Assembly (NCBI GenBank): GCA_937967455.1
Contig: CALCJK010000017.1
Coordinates: 1 to 64,000, forward strand
Direction: 5' to 3'
Length of the DNA stretch: 64,000 nucleotides
Source of the DNA: an uncultured bacterium
Lineage (GTDB): Bacteria > Bacteroidota > Ignavibacteria > UBA10030 > BY39
A model generated the notes under the pieces. The model did not search any database. It saw nothing but the letters and a program-made list of their open reading frames with translations, and was not told the origin of the DNA. Position 1 is the first letter of the stretch. Each line of letters starts with the position of its first letter. Both the position numbers and the translations under genes were made by a program. Positions 55,565 through 64,000 of the stretch are shown piece by piece.

Positions 55565-55882
55565 TTATAAATTTAAATTTTCTCTAACAATTTCACAATT
55601 GGTACATTCGCAAATGCTCCTAAGATATTCAAATGAATAAATGCCCGTATCGTGCCCATCCATCCAGATTATTTTTATTGCATATAATCCGACCTGTTCT
55701 ATATCAGCTATATCATATTTTTTATCATCAGTAAGCTGTTCTAACTTTTCTTTTTCAAGTTTGCAATATGCACATGGGCATGAATCTCTGAGTCTTCTAT
55801 ATGTATGTTTTCCATAATGTCTATCGTCCCATTCCACAGTTAGTTCATTTACATCAGACTTATATATTTTTAATGGTTGCAT
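55565..55882 (-). CDS. DUF971 protein
   Basis: 105-residue protein of the DUF971 family, also the N-terminal domain of gamma-butyrobetaine hydroxylases. LTVEWDDRHYGKHTYRRLRD and the Cys pairs CPCAYC and CECTNC are conserved and may bind zinc. The longer frame back to 55999 is rejected because it only translates the end of the upstream nuclease gene in another frame. With the ATG at 55882 it begins one base after the nuclease stop. Function unknown, possibly linked to Fe-S proteins. Confidence 0.82.
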   Translation of the reverse strand: MQPLKIYKSDVNELTVEWDDRHYGKHTYRRLRDSCPCAYCKLEKEKLEQLTDDKKYDIADIEQVGLYAIKIIWMDGHDTGIYSFEYLRSICECTNCEIVRENLNL

Positions 55883-55883
55883 T

Positions 55884-58800
55884 TCAAAATTCTTTCTCAA
55901 GTTGTTTTCTACAAATTTTATCATAATCACAAAATTTACAAGCAATTTTTGAATTCTTATCAACAGCAAGAGGAAATTTCCCCAGCGAGATTTCGTCAAT
56001 ATATCTTTTTACATAATTAATTGATTGATCTATAATTTCCTTCATTTCATTTTCCTTTTTTAGGATCCCATACCTCTGTTTTGTTTTTGGATACGCTTTA
56101 TCGATATAGCGATCGCATGCTACTAATATTGTTTCGCTAACTTTATCACTCAAAGTATAATAGATAGCTGCTGATGGAGTATATTTTTTATTATATTTTA
56201 AACTTAATATTTTTTCAATTGCATAAAGATATATCGGAAGCTGTAGTGCCAGACCTTCTAAGATATCTTTAAACTTTGCTAAATTACTGCCTGTTTTATA
56301 ATCAATAATTACAAAAAAATCATCTCCCATATCGATCCTATCAACTTTTCCTCGAATTTTATATCCATCGATTTCAATTGGCTCTGGTATACTAATTCTT
56401 GTATCAAACCTTTTACTACCTCCGACTTTTGTTCCAAAAGCAGCTTCAAAATATGTCGGCTTAACCTCAACATTTCTTCCCTGTTCATAATAAATAAATT
56501 TTTCCAATATTCCACCCCGATCGACTCCACCAATTATTAATTCTTTATCTAAAAATACAAGCAAATCCTCTGTTTGAATTGCCTCTAATTTTTTCCTTGC
56601 GATTTCTTTAATTTCTTGAATTGCTAAACTTATCTCAACATCATTGCAATCTCTTAGTATTGGCAAATTATTTTGAACTCTTTTTTTATAGAATTCAAAT
56701 AAAATTTCATGCAAAATACTTCCCCTTTCAAGTGGAGTTATCCCCTCTTCTGGTTCTTTTATCGCACTTACCTTCAGAAGATTATTCAAAAAATAATTAA
56801 ATGGGCATTTTGCATATTGTTCTAATTGTGTTATAGAGTATATTTTATTTTTTTGTGAACTTAACTTCTTTAGAGCAGGTTGATTTAATTTATTCTGTAT
56901 AAATCCATTATATTCAAACTCAATATCATCAGAATATCTATTCTTTTCCACATTCATTGCATTTTTAATATATTCGATAACACTTCTCAATCCATCATCA
57001 AACTCATTGAGTACTATTGATTCAGGATTTATCCCAACATTAAAACCAATTTTACTTAATAAATCTTCGTAGTTAAATTCAATATCATTTAATTTCTGCT
57101 TTAATCCATCTTCATAATTTTGTATATCAACAACTTCAAGTAAATCATCTAAAAAAGGTGATCTGACAAGCTCCACATCTTCATCCTGTTTTGGATAACT
57201 CAAATAAAGTTGTTCATCAAAATTTGTTAAACATTGATAGAAAAGATAACGATGTTCGGTTAAGTAATATTTCTCTTTTAATTTTTGCCTTTCTTTACTA
57301 AAAAATATTTCGGGTGTGTATGCTTGTGGAAACTCCCCATCAACTAAACCTATAATAAACATTGTGTCAAATTTCAAACCTCGTGTTTCCTCAAATGAAG
57401 TAACATAAACACCATAACCATACTTCTGCCGAATGTTATATCTTGTTTGTGAAATAGCAGCTTTCAACTTATCTATATAGAAACTTAAATTATATACTTC
57501 ATCCTTACCGTTTTCTAAAATCAACAATCCTGTTAATTCATCCAAAATGTTAATAAATTTTTGATATGCTCGTGTATCTTTTTCAAGTAAATCGATATTA
57601 TCATAATTATAATTCAAGATGTTTTCTGATATTTTTAAACTTTCCAAAGTGTTTAAAAGACTAACTCTAAATTCTAATGGTGTAAATTCATGCTTTAAAT
57701 TTCTTAAGTATCTATCGAATATTTCAAAATCTCTTTTTGCTTTTTTTAAGATTTCTATTTCTTTCTGATAACTTATTAGTGTAATTTCATCATCAACTTC
57801 ATTCAATTCTATTTCAATTTGAGAAATCCTTTTATCAATTTTTTCTGTCCAGAGATTTTTTCCATAAATAATTTTTAGATTTGAGGAAACAGTGATAAGA
57901 TTACCAGAGCTTATTTTAACTCCATCATCCTCAAACGTAAAATAAGGGCTTGAGAGAGTTCTCATCAAATCTCGCCGTAAATAATTATTTTGCAGAACAT
58001 TTAGCAAAGAAATTATTGAAACTACTACAGGTGATTGATCAAGTGCAAATCTGTCCGTAATGTTAGCGGGTATACCATAACGACTAAAAATTTCATGGAA
58101 AAGATTTGTGTAAAGTTGAGGCTGATACATGCAAACGCATATTTTACTTAAATCTTTTTGAGGATTCTCATTTATGATGAATTTAATAATTTTCGCAATA
58201 GTTTCAACTTCTTCTTGACGAGTTTCTGCAGTAATTAATGTAATTTTACTCTTGAATTCTGTATTCTGTATTACATTGTTTTCTCTAAATAAACTTTTTA
58301 TTATATAACTTCTGAATTTTTCCGAATTCTCGGTGGTCTTTGTGACCAGATTAAATCCCATTTTTCTGAATTTTTCATAATTTTCTTTTAAATGACCGAA
58401 TAATTCATCATTATCAAAGTGATAATCAAAAGAAATTATAGTTTCAACATTTCGAGTGTTGAATGAAAATTTAGAAACATTATCAATTAATGTGATTTCT
58501 GGATCAGTAAACTCATCAAAGCCAGTTATTATTATTTTCTCCAGCTCTGGAAAAGTATCAAAAAATTTCTCGATTATCGAATGATCAAAAACTAATTCAT
58601 TTAACTTTTTATAAATTCCACCTAAATCAATAAAAGAATTATCAAGCAACTTTTCATATTCTTGATAAATCAACAGTATATCATTTAACTTTTCCCTTTC
58701 ACTCTCTTCAGCATTATCAAGTTCAGAATATAAATTTGAAATATAAACTCCAGATTCTTTTAAATAATTGATAACCGATATAATCTTATTAAAAGTACCT

Positions 58801-59150
58801 TTAGGTATTGAAATTTTATGAGTTGCTGAAATAAAATATTTTAAATCATTTCTACAATTTTTTATTGCCTGTTCAAATAAAATAGCCTGAGTTGTGGTAT
58901 TAAGAAATTTTAATGGAGGGAAAAATATTTCAAATAATTTTATAGCAAAAGTTTCTAATGTATACAAATTAAAAGCAGGTGCGGCTGTATTATTTGAAAT
59001 CTTTAATAATTCTCTTTGAAGTTCTCTTACCTTTCTTCGAGTTGGTACAATTAATATAAAATTATTATACTTACCATTTTTTACATTCAGGTATACCTCA
59101 TTATATACATCCTCAATTGGTGCGCAATTTTTGTATAAAATAATCGGCAT
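55884..59150 (-). CDS. AddB-like PD-(D/E)XK nuclease
   Basis: 1088-residue protein of the AddB/RexB type. Residues 1-700 are a UvrD-like helicase fold with FILIVPTRRKVRELQRELL but without a P-loop, so the helicase half looks inactive. RecB-family nuclease motifs at about 945-975 are GKVDRIDM and IIDYKTGS. The four cysteines of an Fe-S clamp are visible: one in YAKCPFNYF (about 781) and three in CKFCDYDKICRK near the C-terminus. It should work with an AddA-type helicase, which is not in the window. Start and length match Bacteroidota homologues I know in outline. Confidence 0.8.
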   Translation of the reverse strand: MPIILYKNCAPIEDVYNEVYLNVKNGKYNNFILIVPTRRKVRELQRELLKISNNTAAPAFNLYTLETFAIKLFEIFFPPLKFLNTTTQAILFEQAIKNCRNDLKYFISATHKISIPKGTFNKIISVINYLKESGVYISNLYSELDNAEESEREKLNDILLIYQEYEKLLDNSFIDLGGIYKKLNELVFDHSIIEKFFDTFPELEKIIITGFDEFTDPEITLIDNVSKFSFNTRNVETIISFDYHFDNDELFGHLKENYEKFRKMGFNLVTKTTENSEKFRSYIIKSLFRENNVIQNTEFKSKITLITAETRQEEVETIAKIIKFIINENPQKDLSKICVCMYQPQLYTNLFHEIFSRYGIPANITDRFALDQSPVVVSIISLLNVLQNNYLRRDLMRTLSSPYFTFEDDGVKISSGNLITVSSNLKIIYGKNLWTEKIDKRISQIEIELNEVDDEITLISYQKEIEILKKAKRDFEIFDRYLRNLKHEFTPLEFRVSLLNTLESLKISENILNYNYDNIDLLEKDTRAYQKFINILDELTGLLILENGKDEVYNLSFYIDKLKAAISQTRYNIRQKYGYGVYVTSFEETRGLKFDTMFIIGLVDGEFPQAYTPEIFFSKERQKLKEKYYLTEHRYLFYQCLTNFDEQLYLSYPKQDEDVELVRSPFLDDLLEVVDIQNYEDGLKQKLNDIEFNYEDLLSKIGFNVGINPESIVLNEFDDGLRSVIEYIKNAMNVEKNRYSDDIEFEYNGFIQNKLNQPALKKLSSQKNKIYSITQLEQYAKCPFNYFLNNLLKVSAIKEPEEGITPLERGSILHEILFEFYKKRVQNNLPILRDCNDVEISLAIQEIKEIARKKLEAIQTEDLLVFLDKELIIGGVDRGGILEKFIYYEQGRNVEVKPTYFEAAFGTKVGGSKRFDTRISIPEPIEIDGYKIRGKVDRIDMGDDFFVIIDYKTGSNLAKFKDILEGLALQLPIYLYAIEKILSLKYNKKYTPSAAIYYTLSDKVSETILVACDRYIDKAYPKTKQRYGILKKENEMKEIIDQSINYVKRYIDEISLGKFPLAVDKNSKIACKFCDYDKICRKQLEKEF

Positions 59151-59169
59151 ATAACAAGTTTACAATTAA

Positions 59170-59361
59170 TTAATATCTAAAACGAGCAGGTACATACTTT
59201 TCATATAATTCAAGCAACTTTTTCAAAGAAATTGAATCAAGATCTTCATCGTCACGATCCCTTTTTCTAAACATTTCATAATCTTCAAGTTCATACCTAT
59301 CCATTTTATGAGTATAATCTCTTAAAGTTTCAATTATTTTATGTTGTTCAGATTTTGTCAT
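59170..59361 (-). CDS. Small charged hypothetical protein
   Basis: 63-residue protein rich in Asp, Glu, Lys and Arg (RKRDRDDEDLD), with two amphipathic helix-like stretches and an aromatic C-terminus. A GGAAGGAAA Shine-Dalgarno-like site lies just upstream of the ATG, which supports a real gene. It lies 19 bp before the AddB-like gene on the same strand. I do not recognise a family. It may be an accessory of the nuclease or independent. Confidence 0.5.
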   Translation of the reverse strand: MTKSEQHKIIETLRDYTHKMDRYELEDYEMFRKRDRDDEDLDSISLKKLLELYEKYVPARFRY

Positions 59362-59419
59362 AGATATTTCCTTCCGAAATATTTTTTATTGAATGAAGAG
59401 ATAATTCTTGGTTACAAAA

Positions 59420-59929
59420 TTAGGCTTTTTCATAATTAGAAGTTAAGTTAGACTTATTAATTTTGTATGTGATCGATATATATGTGTAATATTGTAATGG
59501 TATTTGGAGAATCCAATTTAAAATTCCTCCATATAAAAAAATTACATATTGCCTTGTCCATGTTATTAAATCAACCAACTGAAGTTTATACACAATTAAA
59601 GACGACGCTGACAGAGCCACTCCACCAGAAATAAACCAAAACGGAATCCTTGATAGGAATGCTTTCATAGAAAATGGATCATTAAAAATTGGAGAAATGA
59701 AAGCATACCACAATCGTTCTGCACCCCATCCTAAATAAAAAATAAAACAGGATATGACTAATATAGAATAAAAATATTTTAAGCTAATTTCAACTGGGAA
59801 AAAGAGTGTTAACATGAATACCAACAATGTAAAAATTAAGCTGTAAAAAAAATTTCTCAAAATACCTTTTATTGGGCGTTGGGATTTACTTTTCAAAAGA
59901 TAATTTGCTATATATCTACCATCAATCAT
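59420..59929 (-). CDS. Hypothetical four-helix membrane protein
   Basis: 169-residue inner-membrane protein with about four hydrophobic segments (around residues 28-47, 52-72, 95-115 and 122-142) and polar ends. The motif GWGAERLWYAFISPIFNDPF in a loop may be functional. It follows the YciO-like gene by two bases. No family is recognised. Confidence 0.6.
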   Translation of the reverse strand: MIDGRYIANYLLKSKSQRPIKGILRNFFYSLIFTLLVFMLTLFFPVEISLKYFYSILVISCFIFYLGWGAERLWYAFISPIFNDPFSMKAFLSRIPFWFISGGVALSASSLIVYKLQLVDLITWTRQYVIFLYGGILNWILQIPLQYYTYISITYKINKSNLTSNYEKA

Positions 59930-59931
59930 AA

Positions 59932-60555
59932 TTACGCAACAGCTAATATTTTACTAACATCACCAGCACCTTCTCGCAAAACAACTGGTGGTTCTTCAGT
60001 AAAATCAATTATAGTAGATAAATCAGATACTTGCATACCACTATCCAAAATTAGATCTACCTTGTTTTCATATTGGTTTTTAATAATTTCGGGATCTTGC
60101 AACACATTTCCTGATTGATCAGTAACACTGGCACTTAAAACTGGATGTCCAAGTTCCCTTATAATCATTTGTGAAACTATATTATTCGGTACCCTTATAC
60201 CAACCGTTTTTCGTTTAGAGATTAAACTTTTGGGTAACTGTTTAAGCCTGCTGGCTGGCAATATAAATGTATATGGTCCAGGAATTAAATGTTTCATAAC
60301 TCTATAGGCTGTATTCGAAACCACAGCATATTCAGCTATATGACTTAAATCTGAACAAATAAAGCTGAAAGGTTTGGAAGGGTCTTGATTTTTTATCTGA
60401 TAAATTTTTTCAATAGCTTTCTTACTGAAAATGCTACAACCTATTCCATATACTGTATCTGTTGGGTAAATTATTATACCATCATTTTGTAAGATTTCCA
60501 CAGCACGTTTGATATGTCTGCCCTGTGGATTTTGAGGGTGAATTTTTAGATACAT
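59932..60555 (-). CDS. YciO/YrdC/Sua5 family protein
   Basis: 207-residue protein of the Sua5/YciO/YrdC family. Its opening YLKIHPQNPQGRHIKRAVEI and KRKTVGIRVPN match the YciO subgroup more than the threonylcarbamoyl-AMP synthase TsaC/Sua5. PTDTVYGIGCS and LILDSGM are shared core motifs. TsaC makes t6A in tRNAs, and the YciO activity is less clear. No second TsaC is visible in the window. An AGGAG site precedes the ATG. Confidence 0.87.
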   Translation of the reverse strand: MYLKIHPQNPQGRHIKRAVEILQNDGIIIYPTDTVYGIGCSIFSKKAIEKIYQIKNQDPSKPFSFICSDLSHIAEYAVVSNTAYRVMKHLIPGPYTFILPASRLKQLPKSLISKRKTVGIRVPNNIVSQMIIRELGHPVLSASVTDQSGNVLQDPEIIKNQYENKVDLILDSGMQVSDLSTIIDFTEEPPVVLREGAGDVSKILAVA

Positions 60556-60787
60556 TCTATTATCTCCTGGTTAATTTTTTGATTATTAGTTAAAGTTGTA
60601 ACTAATGTAAGTCCCGATCCACCTCCTTCCTTTAAGTTCTTTGATGTGCTTGATGATTTTCAGCAAATTCTCTATTAAACATTTCAAAACTGTTTTCAAA
60701 TTAATAAACTAGCTACAATTATATTAAACATTTTTTTGGAAATACACAAGTTTAATTATTTCGTCTATTTGATAGATAAACGGAATT

Positions 60788-60816
60788 TTGTTAATAAATG
60801 CTAAATTTGATATATT
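60788..60816 (+). promoter_or_regulatory. Sigma70-type promoter of the TPR-DUF4292-EnvC operon
   Basis: TTGTTA, 17 bp, TATATT. The start would be about 13 bases before the ATG at 60836. It occupies the region that a longer TTG-initiated reading of the TPR gene would need as coding. Confidence 0.6.
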
Positions 60817-60835
60817 TTATAAAAATTCAGTTTAT

Positions 60836-62545
60836 ATGAAAAAACTCCATTTCAAATATTTTTATGCACTTATAATTCTTCTTCCCCTCCTTGGGTGTAC
60901 AGGTTCGAAACAGACAACTGAACAAACTGCAATAGAAAACAAAGTTGAAAACCGGGAACGCGCTCTCGATCACTTTGTAAACGGTTCGATATATGATCAA
61001 CAAGGCGACTATGCCAGAGCAATTCTGGAATACCAGGATGCCTTGCGTTATGATAATGACCCTGCAATCTACTATGCTCTATCAAAAAGTTACGCTGCAT
61101 TAGGTAAACTTGATTTAGCAATCGATGCTGCAAATTCAGCAGTTAAACTTGATCCAAAGAAAAAAGAATATTACTTTAATCTTGCGGACCTCTACTTGAA
61201 TTCGGGTAATTCGACAAAACTAATCAGCACTTACCAACAAATTATAGCCCTTGATTCATCTGATTATAAAGCTTGGACTAATCTTGCCAGAATTTATCAG
61301 ATATTCAGAGATTACCAAAATGCAGTTAAGACTTACCAACAAATTTTAAATCGATTTGGTCCTGAAACCGAAGTGCTTTCTCAATTATCTTTTTTGTATT
61401 CTTTACAGAAAAAAACAGAAGAATCTATAAAACTAATGCGTCTCGCTTTAGATATCGAACCAGGTAATATTGACTTCAAAAAACAACTGGGAGCATTATA
61501 TATCTCTATTGGAAATTTAGATTCAGCACTCATCATTTACGAGGATATAGTAGAACAACTCCCAACCGATGTAGAATCCAGAGCTTCTTTATCACATATT
61601 TATTTATTGAAACAAAATTATGAAAAAGCATCTGAACAATTTGATTTTATACTGAAAGATGAACTAATCCCACTGGAATCTCAATTAAGGTATGGACAAC
61701 TTATTGCATCTTTCATTCAAAAAGACTCAGCAGTTGCACCTTATGCATTAAAACTTTTCGAGAAAATAAAATCTCAATATCCAGATGACTGGAGATCCTA
61801 TTTTTTCATAGGACTGATTGCCTCAAGCATGAAAAACAATGAATTGGCTATCCAAAATTTTGAAAATGCACTCAAACTTGAAAAAACCAATACTGATCCA
61901 TGGGTTTACTTAGCCTCATTATATTTCGAAAAACAAGAATATCAAAAAGTAATAGATTTGCTAGTCCTATCTCAGAATTATATTCCAGAAGATTTAAGAA
62001 TATATTTATTAATGGGAATTTCATATCAAAGAATTAATATCCTAGATAGTGCTGCTATTACTCTCGAAAAAGCATATCAAATAGATGAAAAAAACCTAGA
62101 TGTAATTATTTCCCTGGCTCTTGTTTATGACGACTTAAAAAATTATGAAGAATCTGATAGCTTATATGAAAAGGGGTTAAGATTTTATCCCGATAGTCAT
62201 TTGTTATTAAATAATTATGCATACAGTTTAAGTGTAAGAGGTTTACAACTGGATCGAGCTTTAAAAATGGCACAGCAAGCTCTCAAACAACAACCCAAAA
62301 ATCCATCTTACCTTGATACATACGGCTGGATCTACTTCCAACTTGGCAATTACTCAGAAGCATTAAAATATATAAAATCAGCAGTTGAAGAGGGTGAAGT
62401 AAGTTCTGTAGTGCTGGAACACCTTGGTGATGTGTATTATAAATTGGGTGAGCCTGAAAATGCTTTGAAATACTGGAAAGAAGCATATACAAAAGATAAA
62501 AACAACGAAGATTTAAGAAAAAAAATTGAAAAAGGGAGTTTGTGA
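60836..62545 (+). CDS. TPR-repeat lipoprotein
   Basis: 569-residue exported lipoprotein. The signal ends in a clean lipobox LPLLGCTGS. The remainder is a solenoid of about a dozen tetratricopeptide repeats (for example GDYARAILEYQDALRYDN and ALKQQPKNPSYLDTYGWIYF) that bind partner proteins. I use the ATG at 60836, not an upstream TTG at 60788, because the lipobox and promoter fit that start. It overlaps the next gene by four bases. The operon arrangement is common in Bacteroidota-like bacteria. Confidence 0.9.
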   Translation: MKKLHFKYFYALIILLPLLGCTGSKQTTEQTAIENKVENRERALDHFVNGSIYDQQGDYARAILEYQDALRYDNDPAIYYALSKSYAALGKLDLAIDAANSAVKLDPKKKEYYFNLADLYLNSGNSTKLISTYQQIIALDSSDYKAWTNLARIYQIFRDYQNAVKTYQQILNRFGPETEVLSQLSFLYSLQKKTEESIKLMRLALDIEPGNIDFKKQLGALYISIGNLDSALIIYEDIVEQLPTDVESRASLSHIYLLKQNYEKASEQFDFILKDELIPLESQLRYGQLIASFIQKDSAVAPYALKLFEKIKSQYPDDWRSYFFIGLIASSMKNNELAIQNFENALKLEKTNTDPWVYLASLYFEKQEYQKVIDLLVLSQNYIPEDLRIYLLMGISYQRINILDSAAITLEKAYQIDEKNLDVIISLALVYDDLKNYEESDSLYEKGLRFYPDSHLLLNNYAYSLSVRGLQLDRALKMAQQALKQQPKNPSYLDTYGWIYFQLGNYSEALKYIKSAVEEGEVSSVVLEHLGDVYYKLGEPENALKYWKEAYTKDKNNEDLRKKIEKGSL

Positions 62546-63297
62546 AAAGAATCTGGATATACTTTACTCTCACATTATTTCTATTTATTGGATCATGTGC
62601 ACCAACTAGGGAAACTTCGATGAAATTTATAAAAGCCACTGATTTTGAAGAGTATTTTAAACAAAAGATGCAAAACATAAAAACTTTTTACGGTACTGGA
62701 AGCATCACAATTGAATCGCCAGAGTTATCAAATAGCGCAAAATGTAAAGTTAAAATTATATACCCGGATACGCTCTTTATAGAACTTAAAGGAATATTTG
62801 GAATATCAATCGGAATGTTTCTCTTAACAAATGAAACATACATCTTTTACAATCAAATGGAGAACGAAATTGTAAAAGGCAATTTTGATAAATTCAATGA
62901 AAAACAGTACTTAAATTTGAACTTATCCTCCAGAGAAATTATTGATTTCTTTGCAGGAAAATTTTTTTACAATTACATAAACTATAAATCATCAGAACTT
63001 ATAACCGACAATGAGAGCATCATTATTGAAACAATTACAAATCACCCTAAAAAAAGAATGTGGATTGATTCTAAAAATTTGTATATTAAAAAGATCATTG
63101 AATACAATGATGTAGGTGAAAATATTTTCGAGGGAATTGCAAAATCTTACGATAATAAATTAAATATACCTACCTGGATGCGTATTATTCTAAACCCAAA
63201 AAGTAGCAGCCTAACTCTTACATATAATGATATTCAAATAAACAAAACAATTGATCTTGAACTCCCTCAAATAATAAAAGAAAAACTTTCAGAATGA
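62542..63297 (+). CDS. DUF4292 lipoprotein (LolA/LolB-like fold predicted)
   Basis: 251-residue lipoprotein with a signal ending FIGSCAPT (Cys19). The body matches the DUF4292 family, rich in beta strands (SAKCKVKIIYPDTLFIELKG), which by pattern could be LolA/LolB-like. The GTG start overlaps the TGA of the TPR gene, with a GGGAG ribosome-binding site seven bases upstream. It overlaps the EnvC-like gene by four bases, so these three genes are tightly coupled. Confidence 0.8.
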   Translation: MKRIWIYFTLTLFLFIGSCAPTRETSMKFIKATDFEEYFKQKMQNIKTFYGTGSITIESPELSNSAKCKVKIIYPDTLFIELKGIFGISIGMFLLTNETYIFYNQMENEIVKGNFDKFNEKQYLNLNLSSREIIDFFAGKFFYNYINYKSSELITDNESIIIETITNHPKKRMWIDSKNLYIKKIIEYNDVGENIFEGIAKSYDNKLNIPTWMRIILNPKSSSLTLTYNDIQINKTIDLELPQIIKEKLSE

Positions 63298-64000
63298 AAC
63301 TTTTGATTAGATACATAATTATCACCATTCTATGTTTGAATTCTTATGCAGGGGATAATGATATTAAAAAAAAACAGAATGAATTACAAAAACTCCAAAA
63401 AGAAATTGATTTGTGGGAACAGAAACTAGAAAACCGACAAAAGAAAGAAAAAGCCACACTCGAACTTCTAGATTCCTATGATCAGCAATTACTTACATTG
63501 AGGAAGTTGCTAAAAAATTTAAGGGATGATCAAAAATCTATTGAAAAAGAAATTGATAAGACAAAACTAAAAATAGATGAAATTGAGAAGAAGCTTGGTT
63601 ATATTAAAAAACAATATACAAAGTATGTAATCAATGCTTATAAACATGGGAAAATTTACGATTTAGAACTTTTAGTTACAGCCAAATCGTATAATCAATT
63701 ATTGGTAAGATCAAAATATTTACAAAAATTTTCTGAATACAGAAAAAGAGACATTCAAAAAATTGGAGAAAAGTTTGAAGAACTTCAAACACAGCAAAAT
63801 ATACTTGAAAATCAACTTGTGGAATTGAATCGGATTCTTCAAAGCAAAGCAATGGAAGAAAAACGACTGTTAGCCAGATCTGAAGAGCGGAAAAAAATAT
63901 TAGCACAAATAAAACGAGACAAACAAAACTTCCAAAAGGAACTCGAAAGGAAAAAGAAAGCTGTTAAAGATTTAGAAAACTTAATAGCGAAGTTAATCGA
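63294..64000 (+). CDS. EnvC-like murein hydrolase activator (partial)
   Basis: The first 235 residues of an exported coiled-coil protein; the frame remains open at the window end, so the C-terminus is missing. A signal peptide (about 1-19, LCLNSYAG) is followed by long charged coiled coils (QKLQKEIDLWEQKLENR). The motif KSYNQLLVRSKYLQKFSEYR is typical of EnvC-like proteins, whose C-terminal LytM domain usually activates amidases during cell division. The LytM domain should lie beyond position 64000. The ATG overlaps the DUF4292 stop (ATGA). Confidence 0.85.
   Translation, partial: MKLLIRYIIITILCLNSYAGDNDIKKKQNELQKLQKEIDLWEQKLENRQKKEKATLELLDSYDQQLLTLRKLLKNLRDDQKSIEKEIDKTKLKIDEIEKKLGYIKKQYTKYVINAYKHGKIYDLELLVTAKSYNQLLVRSKYLQKFSEYRKRDIQKIGEKFEELQTQQNILENQLVELNRILQSKAMEEKRLLARSEERKKILAQIKRDKQNFQKELERKKKAVKDLENLIAKLI

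Noticed and set aside
55883-55999. Longer N-terminus of the DUF971 gene
   Set aside because: The extra 39 codons translate the end of the AddB-like gene in another frame and are not DUF971-like. The ATG at 55882 fits the family.
60788-60835. TTG-initiated extension of the TPR lipoprotein
   Set aside because: The region holds a good -35/-10 pair, and the lipobox fits the ATG at 60836.
61000-61130. Open frame on the minus strand opposite the TPR gene
   Set aside because: It is antisense to a clear TPR-coding frame, and its translation has no recognisable domain.
63364-63375. A9 homopolymer near the start of the EnvC-like gene as a phase-variation site
   Set aside because: It encodes ordinary lysines in a Lys-rich coiled coil, and similar runs are common in this AT-rich DNA.
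1-64000. CRISPR arrays, insertion sequences, prophage or integron
   Set aside because: I saw no regularly spaced direct repeats, transposase, integrase, phage structural gene or attC-like site anywhere in the window.

Overview
The window is a 64 kb stretch of an AT-rich bacterial chromosome (roughly one-third GC by eye) with tightly packed genes and no transposase, phage gene or CRISPR array that I can see. The gene content points to the Bacteroidota/Chlorobiota/Ignavibacteria group, with Ignavibacteriales the best guess. The reasons are a large SprA-like outer-membrane barrel, a PorV/PorQ-type barrel, a TPR lipoprotein - DUF4292 - EnvC operon, an F1Fo operon without beta and epsilon genes, a bactofilin/M23 pair, a pyruvate:ferredoxin oxidoreductase linked to a DHOD-like protein, and a baeRF-type protein. 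Unlike typical Bacteroidota, several genes have Shine-Dalgarno-like sites, and five places fit a -35/-10 promoter with 17-bp spacing. No 16S gene is present, so this placement is an inference.

Layout. 0-9.6 kb (minus strand): NhaC-type antiporter with an exported N-terminal domain, YihY protein, PcrA-like helicase, Ogt and a 1165-residue outer-membrane barrel. 9.7-13.8 kb: tRNA-Leu(CAA), YprB-like exonuclease, exported MsrB, then a plus-strand redox pair made of a Tat-type DUF362 protein and a membrane polyferredoxin that looks like a NapH-NapG fusion. 13.8-20 kb (minus): rlmB, lgt, a small unknown, hisS, a PTS IIA protein and a nucleotidyltransferase/phosphomannomutase-like fusion whose mutase loops are all altered. 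20-22.8 kb: a sigma54-type regulator, a CheY-like protein and a plus-strand receiver-DHp protein without an ATPase domain.

22.8-29.4 kb (minus): M23 peptidase, bactofilin, AtpZ-like and AtpI-like proteins, then atpB, atpE, atpF, atpH, atpA and atpG. 29.5-36.2 kb (minus): a two-component pair, ruvA, ruvC, yebC, recJ, RNase P RNA (rnpB) and an RNase HI gene. 36.2-44.7 kb (minus): zinc-ribbon coiled-coil protein, Nif3-like protein, DHOD-like protein, pyruvate:ferredoxin oxidoreductase, a lipoprotein and a PorV-like barrel.

44.9-52 kb (plus): a second receiver-DHp protein without an ATPase, a 1313-residue five-PAS hybrid histidine kinase, a YmdB-like phosphoesterase, folD and a cyclase-family hydrolase. 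52-60.6 kb (minus): aat, pfkA, a baeRF-like protein, a methyltransferase-like protein, DUF971, an AddB-like nuclease, two unknowns and a YciO/YrdC protein. 60.8-64 kb (plus): TPR lipoprotein, DUF4292 lipoprotein and the start of an EnvC-like protein cut by the window edge.

Most of this is housekeeping: energy conservation (F1Fo, PFOR), recombination and repair (PcrA, RuvAC, RecJ, AddB-like, Ogt), RNA processing and cell-envelope work. The most unusual content is signalling. Two separate proteins join a receiver or pseudo-receiver to a phosphorylatable DHp helix pair but stop cleanly before any ATPase domain. One sits immediately upstream of the giant hybrid kinase. They are candidates for a little-described class of phosphorelay intermediates.
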